In this document: positions 8,234-16,215 of the stretch, piece after piece
Numbering within the stretch: the stretch's first letter is position 1
Layout of the letters: every line of letters begins with the position of its first letter
Assembly (NCBI RefSeq): GCF_000020785.1
Contig: NC_011126.1
Location: 62,001 to 126,000, forward strand
Length of the DNA stretch: 64,000 bases
DNA from: Hydrogenobaculum sp. Y04AAS1
GTDB taxonomy: Bacteria > Aquificota > Aquificia > Aquificales > Aquificaceae
Direction: 5' to 3'
Translations under genes and position numbers: made by a program
The notes under the pieces: generated by a model
What the model saw: only the letters and a program-made list of their open reading frames with translations
What the model was told of the DNA's origin: nothing
Database searches by the model: none

Positions 8234-10216
8234 TTATTCTTTTGCTTTTTTCACACTTTCGTATATTCTGTGCGCTATTACTTCATTTGCTTTCGTAATT
8301 TTGGCAAGTTGATCTGGGCTTTTTATGATGTAAGGTGTTATAAATATAAAAAGAGTGCTTTTTTTATTTTCTCTGTTTTGATATTTGAAGAGATTTCCTA
8401 AAACTGGGATATCTTGAAGAATTGGTATACCGCTTATGTTTTTTATAGTGTTGTTGCTCACGAGTCCTCCTAATATCACCGTTTGACCGCTTTTAACGAC
8501 TACTTCCGAATTTAAAACTCTATCTGTGGTAATAGGTATAGGCACCGTTTGACCCGCTACGTTTGTATTTGTAAAGCCCGTGATATCTTGAAGATTTAAG
8601 TTTATGCCAAGCCTTATGTTGTCTTTTGAAACAGTAGGTATAACATCAAGCTCTAGGCCTATATCTTTGTAGTCGTAAGTGAGTATTGGGAAGCCGTTTA
8701 TGTTGTATTGGGTACCTGTTACATAAGGATAAACTTGAGCTTCTTTTATAATAGCCTCTTCGTTGTCAAGGGTTAGCACCTTTGGGTTTGATATGATTTT
8801 AAAACCATTTCCTTGCTCTAACAAACTTAAAAATACCGCTAAATCAGGAAATATGATTGTATTACCACCTACGTTTGCACTTATACTGCTTGAGCTTGTA
8901 ACACCTACTACGAAGTTTCCAGATAAAAGCCCTTGGTATATGGTTTGAAGAGATGCCGGGTTAAATCCTATACCGCCATTTTTGCCCAAAGCTTGCCAAT
9001 TTACACCGGTGGTAAGTTGTTTGGTGAGGTTTGCCTCCACTACAGAAGCCGCTATCAGCACTTGAATGCGTTTTTCGTCTAGTTTTTTTATGAGATTTTT
9101 TAGATTTTCGTATTGAGATTTTGTGGCGTATAAAATAACGCTGTTTGTGGCTCTGTCAAAACCTATCCTCGTGCCATCAGAAAGATATATAGAGCCTATT
9201 GGTTTGTTGGAAGATATTACGTTTATGTTTTGATTTGGAGGTACGTTGCTTTGAATTGTTTGAGGTTGGTTTTGCATAGTGTTTAGGTTTGGTGTAGGTC
9301 TTTTTGTGGTAGAGGAAATGGCGCTTGCGCTTCCAAAAAGGCTTGCCAACGTCTTTGCCATTTCTCCTACAGAGGCGTTTTGAAGTGGGATAACATAATA
9401 ATGTCTTCTAAAATGAGAGGCGCTTTCGTTTATTTTATGTATAATCTCTTTTATAGAGGCTTGCATAAGCTTCGGTGCATATACAAGCACAAAACCGCTT
9501 TTGGAGTGTTTTTTCTGAACAGAAGATACCACCATAGGTATACCAAACTTTTGACTTACAGGGTTTGCCAAGGGGCTTAGGGCTTTTACAACGGCGTTTG
9601 TATCTTTTGTTTGATACATTTTTAGACTAAAAGCTAAATTTGGTATATCTATACTCTTTAAAAGTTTTTGGATTTTATCAACAGACACTCCTATATCAGA
9701 TATGATAAGGGCGTTTGAGGGCATATAAACGGTGGCGTTACCATATTGGCTTAAAAAAGGTCTTACGGCATTTAGAAGTATTTGGGAGTTTGTATGGGCA
9801 AAGTAAATGTAGGTTTCTATAGAGGGGCTTGGAAAGGCTTTTTTTGTAACACTTGTGCTAAAAGAAGATGCTTCTTTTAGAGGAAGTATCTTGTAAAAGT
9901 TTTTATATTTTACAACAGTGTACCCATCTAAAGCTAAGCTCGTTAAAAAAAGATGCCAAGCGTCTTCTACGCTTACAGGTTTTTTGGAGCTAACCGTTAT
10001 TTTAGGAAGATTTCCCTTTATCCCTATCACTATAGTTTTACCAGTAAGCTTTGACATAAACTTTGCTATATCATCTATGCTTTGGTTTTGGAAGTTTAGT
10101 ACTACCATGTTGTTTAAGTATTTGGTTTTTCCCTTTCCATGGGCCATTCCAAACACTATAAAAATCCATAAAACGGAAAATATATTCAAACAATTTATTT
10201 TTCTTAAAATCTTCAT
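8234..10216 (-). CDS. gspD: Type II secretion system secretin (GspD-like outer-membrane channel)
   Basis: A 660-residue outer-membrane secretin. The start at 10216 gives a clean signal peptide (KILRKIN followed by a hydrophobic stretch to about residue 26); a TTG at 10267 would put 17 extra residues before it. The N0 domain (VVLNFQNQSIDDIAKFMSKL) and several N-repeats (VIPLQNASVGEMAKTLASLF) precede a Ser/Asn/Pro-rich linker. The C-terminal secretin barrel includes the late VILGGLVSNN and IPVLGNLFKYQ motifs that are nearly universal in the family. PilQ of type IV pili is the main alternative; the N0 layout and absence of AMIN domains favour GspD. No other secretion genes adjoin it, though a pseudopilin lies at 38611. 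Confidence 0.85.
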   Translation of the reverse strand: MKILRKINCLNIFSVLWIFIVFGMAHGKGKTKYLNNMVVLNFQNQSIDDIAKFMSKLTGKTIVIGIKGNLPKITVSSKKPVSVEDAWHLFLTSLALDGYTVVKYKNFYKILPLKEASSFSTSVTKKAFPSPSIETYIYFAHTNSQILLNAVRPFLSQYGNATVYMPSNALIISDIGVSVDKIQKLLKSIDIPNLAFSLKMYQTKDTNAVVKALSPLANPVSQKFGIPMVVSSVQKKHSKSGFVLVYAPKLMQASIKEIIHKINESASHFRRHYYVIPLQNASVGEMAKTLASLFGSASAISSTTKRPTPNLNTMQNQPQTIQSNVPPNQNINVISSNKPIGSIYLSDGTRIGFDRATNSVILYATKSQYENLKNLIKKLDEKRIQVLIAASVVEANLTKQLTTGVNWQALGKNGGIGFNPASLQTIYQGLLSGNFVVGVTSSSSISANVGGNTIIFPDLAVFLSLLEQGNGFKIISNPKVLTLDNEEAIIKEAQVYPYVTGTQYNINGFPILTYDYKDIGLELDVIPTVSKDNIRLGINLNLQDITGFTNTNVAGQTVPIPITTDRVLNSEVVVKSGQTVILGGLVSNNTIKNISGIPILQDIPVLGNLFKYQNRENKKSTLFIFITPYIIKSPDQLAKITKANEVIAHRIYESVKKAKE

Positions 10217-10260
10217 TATAACTATTATACATAAGTTTTTGCTTTTAAAATATAAAATCC

Positions 10261-10287
10261 TTGACAAAGGTAAAAATATGCTATAAT
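10261..10287 (+). promoter_or_regulatory. Strong sigma-70-type promoter of speD
   Basis: A perfect -35 hexamer TTGACA at 10261-10266 and a perfect -10 hexamer TATAAT at 10282-10287 (inside TGCTATAAT) are separated by 15 bp. The spacer is shorter than the ideal 17, which the extended -10 may offset. Transcription would begin near 10294, leaving a leader of about 135 nt before speD. Confidence 0.75.
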
Positions 10288-10320
10288 GATTAATCTATCT
10301 TTTTTTTCTGGAGGTATTTT

Positions 10321-10458
10321 ATGAGTGAGCAGGATAGCAAATTCCGAAAGCGTGTGGGTGGCGCTGGTAATTTTGAGCAAGTTAGTTGCTCCACATCTTT
10401 TGTTGTGTTGATACCAAGGGAGGTATTGAAATGGCAAAAACCCTCGGACTCCATATTA
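10321..10458 (+). CDS. Upstream ORF overlapping speD (possible leader peptide)
   Basis: A 45-residue reading frame with a near-ideal ribosome-binding site (TGGAGGT, about 7 bases before the ATG). It starts just downstream of the speD promoter and ends 28 bases inside speD in another frame. The peptide (MSEQDSKFRKRVGG at its start) resembles nothing I know. A perfect 6-bp hairpin, GAAGCA-free but GAGCAA/TTGCTC with a 5-base loop, lies at 10375-10391 inside it. Its position suggests translational control of speD by ribosomes leaving the upstream frame. It could also be a non-coding structured leader or a chance ORF. Confidence 0.45.
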
Positions 10459-10835
10459 TAGCTGACCTTTATGGAGTTAACCCTGATCTCATTGACAGGG
10501 AAGAAGATATCAGACACCTTCTTGAAAATTCAGTAAAAGCAGGAGAGCTTACAAAAATCTCCTCTCATTTTTACCAGTTTAACCCTCACGGAGCTACGGG
10601 AGTTATCCTGTTAGCCGAATCTCATATATCCATTCATACGTGGCCAGAGCATAAAACGGCTACTGTGGATGTATTTACCTGTGGAGACCCATCAAAGGCT
10701 TATAGAGCCATGGACTATATAATAAACTCTTTATCCCCTACTCACGTAGATAAAAAAGTCTTTGATAGAGGTATCATAGAAGATTCAAAGGGAAAAGATG
10801 TGCTTTGGATAATGTCGAAAGCTGGTTGTTGCTAA
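10431..10835 (+). CDS. speD: S-adenosylmethionine decarboxylase proenzyme
   Basis: SpeD makes decarboxylated S-adenosylmethionine, the aminopropyl donor for spermidine and the long polyamines of thermophiles. The small prokaryotic class 1B form is recognised by the self-cleavage site ESHISIHTWPEH. Ser64 becomes the pyruvoyl group, and His69 lies close by in the sequence. The conserved Cys of TCGDP is also present. The ATG at 10431 follows AAGGGAGGT; a longer frame from 10386 would overlap that site. The 5' end lies inside the 3' end of an upstream ORF, and dprA begins inside the 3' end of speD. The methylthioadenosine by-product would be recycled by the phosphorylase at 58171-59013. Confidence 0.94.
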   Translation: MAKTLGLHIIADLYGVNPDLIDREEDIRHLLENSVKAGELTKISSHFYQFNPHGATGVILLAESHISIHTWPEHKTATVDVFTCGDPSKAYRAMDYIINSLSPTHVDKKVFDRGIIEDSKGKDVLWIMSKAGCC

Positions 10836-11830
10836 AATCCATAAAAGGAATAGGCAACAAGTTACTATATAGGGCTTTTAGACATTTTGGTAGTGCCGAA
10901 GCAATATTAAAAGCCGACAAAACATCTTTGGAGCCATTCTTCGGCTCCAAAGCTATAAATATTGTTGCTAAAGCTTTTGATAAAAACTATGTAAATAACG
11001 CTATTATTAAATTAAAACAGTTAAATATCGAAGCCATAACCTATGAAAATAAATTGTATCCTGCAAATATGTTAAATCTTCTTGATCCTCCTCCGGTAAT
11101 ATTTTTAAAAGGTGATAAACCTTTGCTTTGTCAAAAATCTGTCAGCATAGTAGGCTCAAGGAAAGCCGTTTTGAGTGCTTTAAATATGACAAAATCTGTT
11201 GTATCAGAACTAAGACAAACTGTGGTATCTGGAGGAGCCGATGGTATAGACTCAAAAGCTCATCAAAGTGCTTTAGAAGAGTCTGTCCCCACTATAGCCG
11301 TTCTTGGTTTTGGATTTTTGTATGCAAAACAAAGTCTTTTTGGAAAGATTCTAGATAAAGACGGTCTTTTGTTGACGGAATTTTTACCTTTTGAGGCACC
11401 TTCAAAATATACGTTTCCAATGAGAAACAGAATAATAGCCGCTTTGGGAGATTATATTTTGGTTATGCAAGCCTCTTCTAAAAGCGGTGCTCTTATAAGT
11501 GCGTATTGGGCTTTTAAATTAAACAAAAAAGTTTTTGCATATGTGGGAAACCCGGTGGAAGAGTTTGAGGGTTGTGTAAACTTAGTAAGAGAAAATGTAG
11601 CTAAGCTTTTTACAAATAAATCCCATCTTTTTAAAGACCTAGATTTATCTTTTGAAAAGCCAGAAAACCAACAAAATCCTATACTTTCTTTTCTTGATAA
11701 ACCATGCACTTTTGATGAGCTTTTAGTAAAAACAAACTATGACGAGGAAAAACTTACAATGGAGCTTACCATGCTTGAAATAGAAGGCTATATATCAAAA
11801 GACGGTGCTTATTTTGTGAAAAATGCATAG
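10805..11830 (+). CDS. dprA: DNA-processing protein DprA/Smf
   Basis: A 341-residue DprA, which binds incoming single-stranded DNA and loads RecA during natural transformation. The N-terminal helix-hairpin-helix-like region (KSIKGIGNKLLYRAF) precedes the extended Rossmann fold with SIVGSRKA, VVSGGADGIDSKAHQSAL and PMRNRIIAALGD, the family landmarks. The C-terminal winged-helix domain (FDELLVKTNYDEEKLTMELTML) is present. The TTG at 10805 is the likely start since it retains the conserved N-terminus, and it overlaps speD by 31 nt. A ComF homologue (19425) and a secretin with a pseudopilin elsewhere in the window fit competence, but they are unlinked. Confidence 0.9.
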   Translation: MDNVESWLLLKSIKGIGNKLLYRAFRHFGSAEAILKADKTSLEPFFGSKAINIVAKAFDKNYVNNAIIKLKQLNIEAITYENKLYPANMLNLLDPPPVIFLKGDKPLLCQKSVSIVGSRKAVLSALNMTKSVVSELRQTVVSGGADGIDSKAHQSALEESVPTIAVLGFGFLYAKQSLFGKILDKDGLLLTEFLPFEAPSKYTFPMRNRIIAALGDYILVMQASSKSGALISAYWAFKLNKKVFAYVGNPVEEFEGCVNLVRENVAKLFTNKSHLFKDLDLSFEKPENQQNPILSFLDKPCTFDELLVKTNYDEEKLTMELTMLEIEGYISKDGAYFVKNA

Positions 11831-12482
11831 GTTTTTTGCTTTTAGAAAAAATGGTACGATAGAGTTTTTTGAGGAAGATAAAAAGCATTTTAAAGTACTT
11901 AGAATAGAAAAAAACGAACTTTTAGAGCTTGTTATAGAAGACAAAATATACGAAGCTAAATTCACAGGGCAAAATTTTGAGCTTTTAGAAGAAAAAACAA
12001 AACCCCCAGATGTAAAAATATATGCAAACGTATGTATACCGATAAAGCTTCAAACGTTAGAAACAATAATAGATTATGCAGTACAAGGCGGTGTTTTTGA
12101 GATAACCCCTGTTTTTTGCAAAAGAAGTTTTCAAGATAGCTCTAAGCTTTTGGAAAAGTATCAAAGGCTTCAAAAAATTTTAAAAGAAGCTATAAAGCAA
12201 AGTAGACCCTCTTTCTTGCCAAAATTAAACCATCCTATTTCTTTACAGGATATAACATTACAAGGATACGGTATTGTTTTTGATAGTTTTGAAAAGCCCA
12301 AAAACGATTTATTAAAAGACAACAAGTATACCCTTGTTTTTGGTCCAGAAGGAGGACTCTCCAAGGAGGAGGTGGAGTTTTTAAAAGCTTTGGGATTTAA
12401 TACTCATTCTTTGGGGGATAACATATTAAGAGAAGAGCTTGCGGTGTTTGCTGGTATTTTTATGATAAGATGTAAGTTGTAG
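11823..12482 (+). CDS. rsmE: 16S rRNA (uracil1498-N3)-methyltransferase
   Basis: RsmE methylates a uridine of 16S rRNA in the decoding region using S-adenosylmethionine. The protein has an N-terminal PUA-like domain (MHRFF start, KHFKVLRIEKNE) and a C-terminal SPOUT knot. The knot contains the family motif VFGPEGGLSKEEVEF and the closing LGDNILREELA segment that forms the cofactor pocket. The length of 219 residues is at the short end of normal. It overlaps dprA by 8 nt. Confidence 0.93.
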   Translation: MHRFFAFRKNGTIEFFEEDKKHFKVLRIEKNELLELVIEDKIYEAKFTGQNFELLEEKTKPPDVKIYANVCIPIKLQTLETIIDYAVQGGVFEITPVFCKRSFQDSSKLLEKYQRLQKILKEAIKQSRPSFLPKLNHPISLQDITLQGYGIVFDSFEKPKNDLLKDNKYTLVFGPEGGLSKEEVEFLKALGFNTHSLGDNILREELAVFAGIFMIRCKL

Positions 12483-12518
12483 TTTGTATGATACAATTAT
12501 ATAAGTGGAGGTGTAAAT

Positions 12519-14174
12519 ATGGATTTGACTATGATAGTTGGAGGAAAAGCGGGTGCTGGTATAAAAGAAGCTGGTAGACTTATATGTTCTGCTTTGACAG
12601 AGCTTGGGTATTATGTGTTTATGTATGTGGATTACCCATCTCTTATAAGGGGAGGACATAACTTTGTAAGCATAAGAATAGCAGATTTTCCTATAAACAG
12701 CGTTCATAAAAAAGCAGACATCATAATAGCCACAGACAAGCGCTCTGTTAAAGAGCACCTTGAAGATGCAAAAGACGATACCCTTTGGATAATAAACGAA
12801 GTTACCGACAAAGATATGATACCTAAGGCAAAAGAGATTATCGTGATGCCTTTTAAAGAAGTTGCACCAAGCTTTTTTAAAAGTACATCGGTTTTTGGCG
12901 GTGTTTTGAAGCTTTTAAACATAGATTACGAAGTAGGCTTGCCTTTCGTAAGAAAATTAAAAGAACCAGACAAAAACGAAGCCATCTACAAAGATGCCTA
13001 TGAAGCTAGTGTGGTAAAGTTTGATGTAAAACCAAGCGGTGAGAAAAAAGGTGAGCTTGTATCTGGAAACGATGCGGTGGCAAACGGTGCAGTGGATGGT
13101 GGGCTAGGTATATACTTTGCTTACCCAATGACGCCTTCTTCTTCAGTTTTACATACGTTAGCAGCTAAAAAAGATGAGCTTGGTATAAAAGTAATACATC
13201 CAGAAAATGAGATAGCCGTTATAAACATGGCCATAGGAGCCGCTTACGCAGGTAAAAGGTCTATGGTAGGTACATCTGGGGGTGGTTTTGCCCTTATGGT
13301 GGAGGCTTTAAGCCTTGCAGGTATGACAGAGACTCCTGTAGTAATATATGAAGCTCAAAGACCTGGCCCAAGCACTGGCCTCCCCACTTACAGCGCTCAA
13401 TCAGATTTACTTTTTGCTATTTTTGCAGGACATGGGGATTTTGGTAAGGTTGTGATGGGAGTGTCAGATGCAGAGGATTCTTACTCTCTTACCAAAGAAG
13501 CTCTAAACTTAGCTTGGGAATATCAAGTGCCTGTCATAGTATTAAGCGATAAAAACGCTGCAGAAAACTATTATATATCCTCTTGTAACGATATATGTAG
13601 CAGAATAAAAGATATAAGACCGCCCAAAATGTATGAAGGAGATCCAAAGCTTTACAAACGTTATCAAAATGTAGAGGATGGTATATCGCCTCTTTTATTC
13701 CCTGGTACAAAGGACGCTGTGGTGAAGGCAAACTCCTATGAGCACAACGAAGCTGGTATTACCATAGAAGATGCCCACATCACAAAGCTTATGCAAGATA
13801 AAAGACTAAGAAAATATCAAAAGCTAAAATCAGATATACTAAGCACCAAACAAACTTACGAGGTTTTTGGCAACAAAGATTCGGATGTATGCCTTATCTC
13901 TTGGGGCTCTAACAAGCATGTGTTAAAAGAAGTGGCAAATGCCCTAAATATAAAATTTGTGCATGTTATATACTTAGAACCATTCCCAGAGGATAATATC
14001 AAAAAAGAGATTTCTAACAAGAAGCTTATAGCGGTAGAATGCTCTGCCACAAAGCAGTTTGAAAGACTTCTTCACATGTACGGCATAAGAGCTGATGTAA
14101 ATATAAATAAATACGATGGAAGACCGTTTTTTGAAGATGAGGCTTTAGAGCTTGTCAAAAGCTATATAAACTGA
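12519..14174 (+). CDS. korA: 2-oxoacid:ferredoxin oxidoreductase, fused gamma-alpha subunit (KorA type)
   Basis: A 551-residue subunit of a CoA-dependent 2-oxoacid:ferredoxin oxidoreductase, an enzyme class that fixes CO2 in the reductive citric acid cycle. Residues 1-165 form the gamma domain (GGKAGAGIKEAGR; YPSLIRGGHNF). Residues from about 175 form the alpha pyrimidine-binding domain (GNDAVANGAVDGGL, MTPSSS, HPENEIAVINMAIGAA, YEAQRPGPSTGLP). This layout is that of 2-oxoglutarate synthase KorA. The thiamine-diphosphate-binding beta subunit, usually the next gene, is absent: a transporter gene starts 4 bases after the stop. The substrate is therefore uncertain. A ribosome-binding site GGAGGTG precedes the start. 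Confidence 0.85.
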   Translation: MDLTMIVGGKAGAGIKEAGRLICSALTELGYYVFMYVDYPSLIRGGHNFVSIRIADFPINSVHKKADIIIATDKRSVKEHLEDAKDDTLWIINEVTDKDMIPKAKEIIVMPFKEVAPSFFKSTSVFGGVLKLLNIDYEVGLPFVRKLKEPDKNEAIYKDAYEASVVKFDVKPSGEKKGELVSGNDAVANGAVDGGLGIYFAYPMTPSSSVLHTLAAKKDELGIKVIHPENEIAVINMAIGAAYAGKRSMVGTSGGGFALMVEALSLAGMTETPVVIYEAQRPGPSTGLPTYSAQSDLLFAIFAGHGDFGKVVMGVSDAEDSYSLTKEALNLAWEYQVPVIVLSDKNAAENYYISSCNDICSRIKDIRPPKMYEGDPKLYKRYQNVEDGISPLLFPGTKDAVVKANSYEHNEAGITIEDAHITKLMQDKRLRKYQKLKSDILSTKQTYEVFGNKDSDVCLISWGSNKHVLKEVANALNIKFVHVIYLEPFPEDNIKKEISNKKLIAVECSATKQFERLLHMYGIRADVNINKYDGRPFFEDEALELVKSYIN

Positions 14175-14177
14175 ATT

Positions 14178-15275
14178 TTGGTGGATAACACAAAGCTTTT
14201 TGCCCTATACGAGTTTGGCGAGTCTTTCCTTGCCAACGGCTTTGGGCTTGTGCTTTTCCCAATTTTGTTTTATCAGTTTGGTGTAAGTATATACACATAC
14301 GCTTTTGTAATAGGTGTTTCAAACCTAATCGGTGTTTTTATAAATATTTTTTTATTAAGAAAACCCCTAAGAGTCCTAAATAAGCTCTTTCTTTTTTCTA
14401 GTATTACATTTTTTGTAAGTTTTGGGCTTTTGGTAGAAGATAAATATTTGTTTGGTTTGTTTTTTATGCTTTTTACAGTCGTTCACATGCAAGGGCTTTT
14501 GTTTTATCAGATATCGATATTAGAAACCAAAGACACAAAAATATCATCTTCTTTTAGTAGCATTTTAGGATATTTGGGTTATTTTTTGGCTGTTGTATCA
14601 ATGTTTTTTATAAAAGACAAGAGGATGCTTATAAGCGTCGGTATCTTTGTTTATATAACCTGCGCTTTTTTGTTTTACAAATATTCTAATAAAAATGTTT
14701 TATTAAAAGCTCAAAAACTAAGTGTTTTTAAGGACAATATTTTTTTAAAATATACAATTTCTTTACTTTTTTTGAGTATAGCCCCTCAATTTTTCAATAA
14801 CTCTATGACTATGTATCTTAAAACCTATCTTTTATTGCCAAACAAGGAAGTTTATATCCTTATGTTTATAGGGCTTTTATTTGCCATAGGTTCTTCTTTT
14901 GTGCTTGGTGTTTTTTGGAAAAAAGAAAATACCGGCTTTTATATAACGGTATTTTTGTGGTTTATGGTATATCTACTTGCTATATGGAGGTTTTTCATGC
15001 GTGTAGATTATCCATTTTTTTACGGAGTAATTCTTGCCGTTGCTGGGGGTATGGCTACTGGTGTTTTTTGGACATTTTTTAAAGCTATAACTGTGCTTAA
15101 ATTTAACGATGATAACGTAGGGATTAGGATAAGCTCTATATATGGGCTTTCTTCTGGCTTAGGGCCTATTTTGTTTTTTGTGATGTCTTTCATAAGCCCA
15201 GTGGTAGCTTTTTTTAGTATATTGGTCCTTCTTATAATATCGTTTTTTATTTATATTTTGTTTTTTGGCTTTTAA
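14178..15275 (+). CDS. Major-facilitator-like integral membrane protein
   Basis: A 365-residue protein with about 11-12 hydrophobic segments spread over its whole length and short basic loops (KKPLR-type), the overall pattern of a major facilitator superfamily transporter. No substrate motif is recognised. The start is TTG at 14178 or GTG at 14181, close behind korA; the ribosome-binding site is poor, suggesting coupling to korA translation. Membership in a specific family is tentative, while the integral membrane nature is clear. Confidence 0.6.
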   Translation: MVDNTKLFALYEFGESFLANGFGLVLFPILFYQFGVSIYTYAFVIGVSNLIGVFINIFLLRKPLRVLNKLFLFSSITFFVSFGLLVEDKYLFGLFFMLFTVVHMQGLLFYQISILETKDTKISSSFSSILGYLGYFLAVVSMFFIKDKRMLISVGIFVYITCAFLFYKYSNKNVLLKAQKLSVFKDNIFLKYTISLLFLSIAPQFFNNSMTMYLKTYLLLPNKEVYILMFIGLLFAIGSSFVLGVFWKKENTGFYITVFLWFMVYLLAIWRFFMRVDYPFFYGVILAVAGGMATGVFWTFFKAITVLKFNDDNVGIRISSIYGLSSGLGPILFFVMSFISPVVAFFSILVLLIISFFIYILFFGF

Positions 15276-15312
15276 AATCTTGAAAACTTTATAAATATAT
15301 AACTATATCTTA

Positions 15313-15342
15313 TTGACTTTTAAGAAAAAACTATAATATAAT
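15313..15342 (+). promoter_or_regulatory. Sigma-70-type promoter for the Tat protein / binding protein operon
   Basis: A TTGACT -35 element at 15313-15318 and a TATAAT at 15337-15342 are separated by 18 bp; an overlapping TATAAT starts at 15332. The A+T-rich flanks and a ribosome-binding site AAAGGAGG just before the ATG at 15396 complete the unit. The region 15276-15395 contains no gene. Confidence 0.6.
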
Positions 15343-15395
15343 ATTTACTATGAGGGTTAAACTATAAGATAACTTTCTAAAAAGGAGGAAACGTT

Positions 15396-16196
15396 ATGGA
15401 TCAAAGTAGAAGAAATGTGTTAAAAGGAGCCATACTAGGCTTAGGAGCAGGAATGGTAGCTTCAGCCTTAAACCCAACGGCTGCCAAGGCTGAGGAAGTG
15501 GGCGCTTTGATACCAAAAGGTGCTAGGACACTAAAAGAGCTGGCAGAAAGGCTTGCAAAAGCACCAAGAAGAAGAAATTTCAAGTCTCTACCGATGGTTT
15601 TAACAGACAAAAATCAATGGGACTGGGAAGCTTTGGACGAAGTATTCAACTATAAAGGTGGTCCAAAACAAGTATGGGACAATTACGATATACACAGCGC
15701 TTGGCTAAACGTTATGAGAAATGCTATGAATGCTCAAATATGGTCTTATAAAAATCCAGATTTCCTTTGTGTAAGCGCAACTCATGGTAATGCACACTTT
15801 GCTATATACGATGATTATGTATGGGAAACGTATATAACACCTTTGACAAAAGGAAAGTTAAAGAAAAATGTATGGCTTAAAATGAAACCTGGTATGCTTG
15901 AAAAAGATAGCCCTACAGATGAGTCTGGTGCTTTCTCACCAGCTGATAACAGCGTAGAAGCTCTTATAGAAAGAGGCGCTGTATTTTTGGCTTGCCACAA
16001 TCAAACCTGGGAAATGGCAGGTGCACTTTTAAAAGCTGGAATAAATCCTCATAAACTTACCCACGACGAACTCTCTGCAGATCTTACAAACCATATCATA
16101 CCACAAGCTATAGTAACCCCAGGCGTGGTAGCTACAATACCAGAGCTTCAAATGAGAGGTTTCCATTATATAAACACGGCAGATTTTCCAAAATAA
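15396..16196 (+). CDS. Tat-exported protein, probably DsrE-like
   Basis: A 266-residue protein with a twin-arginine signal (SRRNVLKG at residues 4-11, then a hydrophobic stretch ending near ATAKA-like residue 30), so it is exported folded, probably with a cofactor or partner. The C-terminal 120 residues (LIERGAVFLACHNQTWEMAGALL, LTNHIIPQAIVTPGVVATIPELQ) resemble periplasmic DsrE-fold proteins linked to sulfur metabolism, including a cysteine in ACHN. I am unsure of the family. It is co-transcribed with a periplasmic binding protein whose start is 19 bases downstream. A role in handling reduced sulfur in the periplasm is an inference only. Confidence 0.6.
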   Translation: MDQSRRNVLKGAILGLGAGMVASALNPTAAKAEEVGALIPKGARTLKELAERLAKAPRRRNFKSLPMVLTDKNQWDWEALDEVFNYKGGPKQVWDNYDIHSAWLNVMRNAMNAQIWSYKNPDFLCVSATHGNAHFAIYDDYVWETYITPLTKGKLKKNVWLKMKPGMLEKDSPTDESGAFSPADNSVEALIERGAVFLACHNQTWEMAGALLKAGINPHKLTHDELSADLTNHIIPQAIVTPGVVATIPELQMRGFHYINTADFPK

Positions 16197-16215
16197 ATTT
16201 TAGGAGGTTAGAAGC

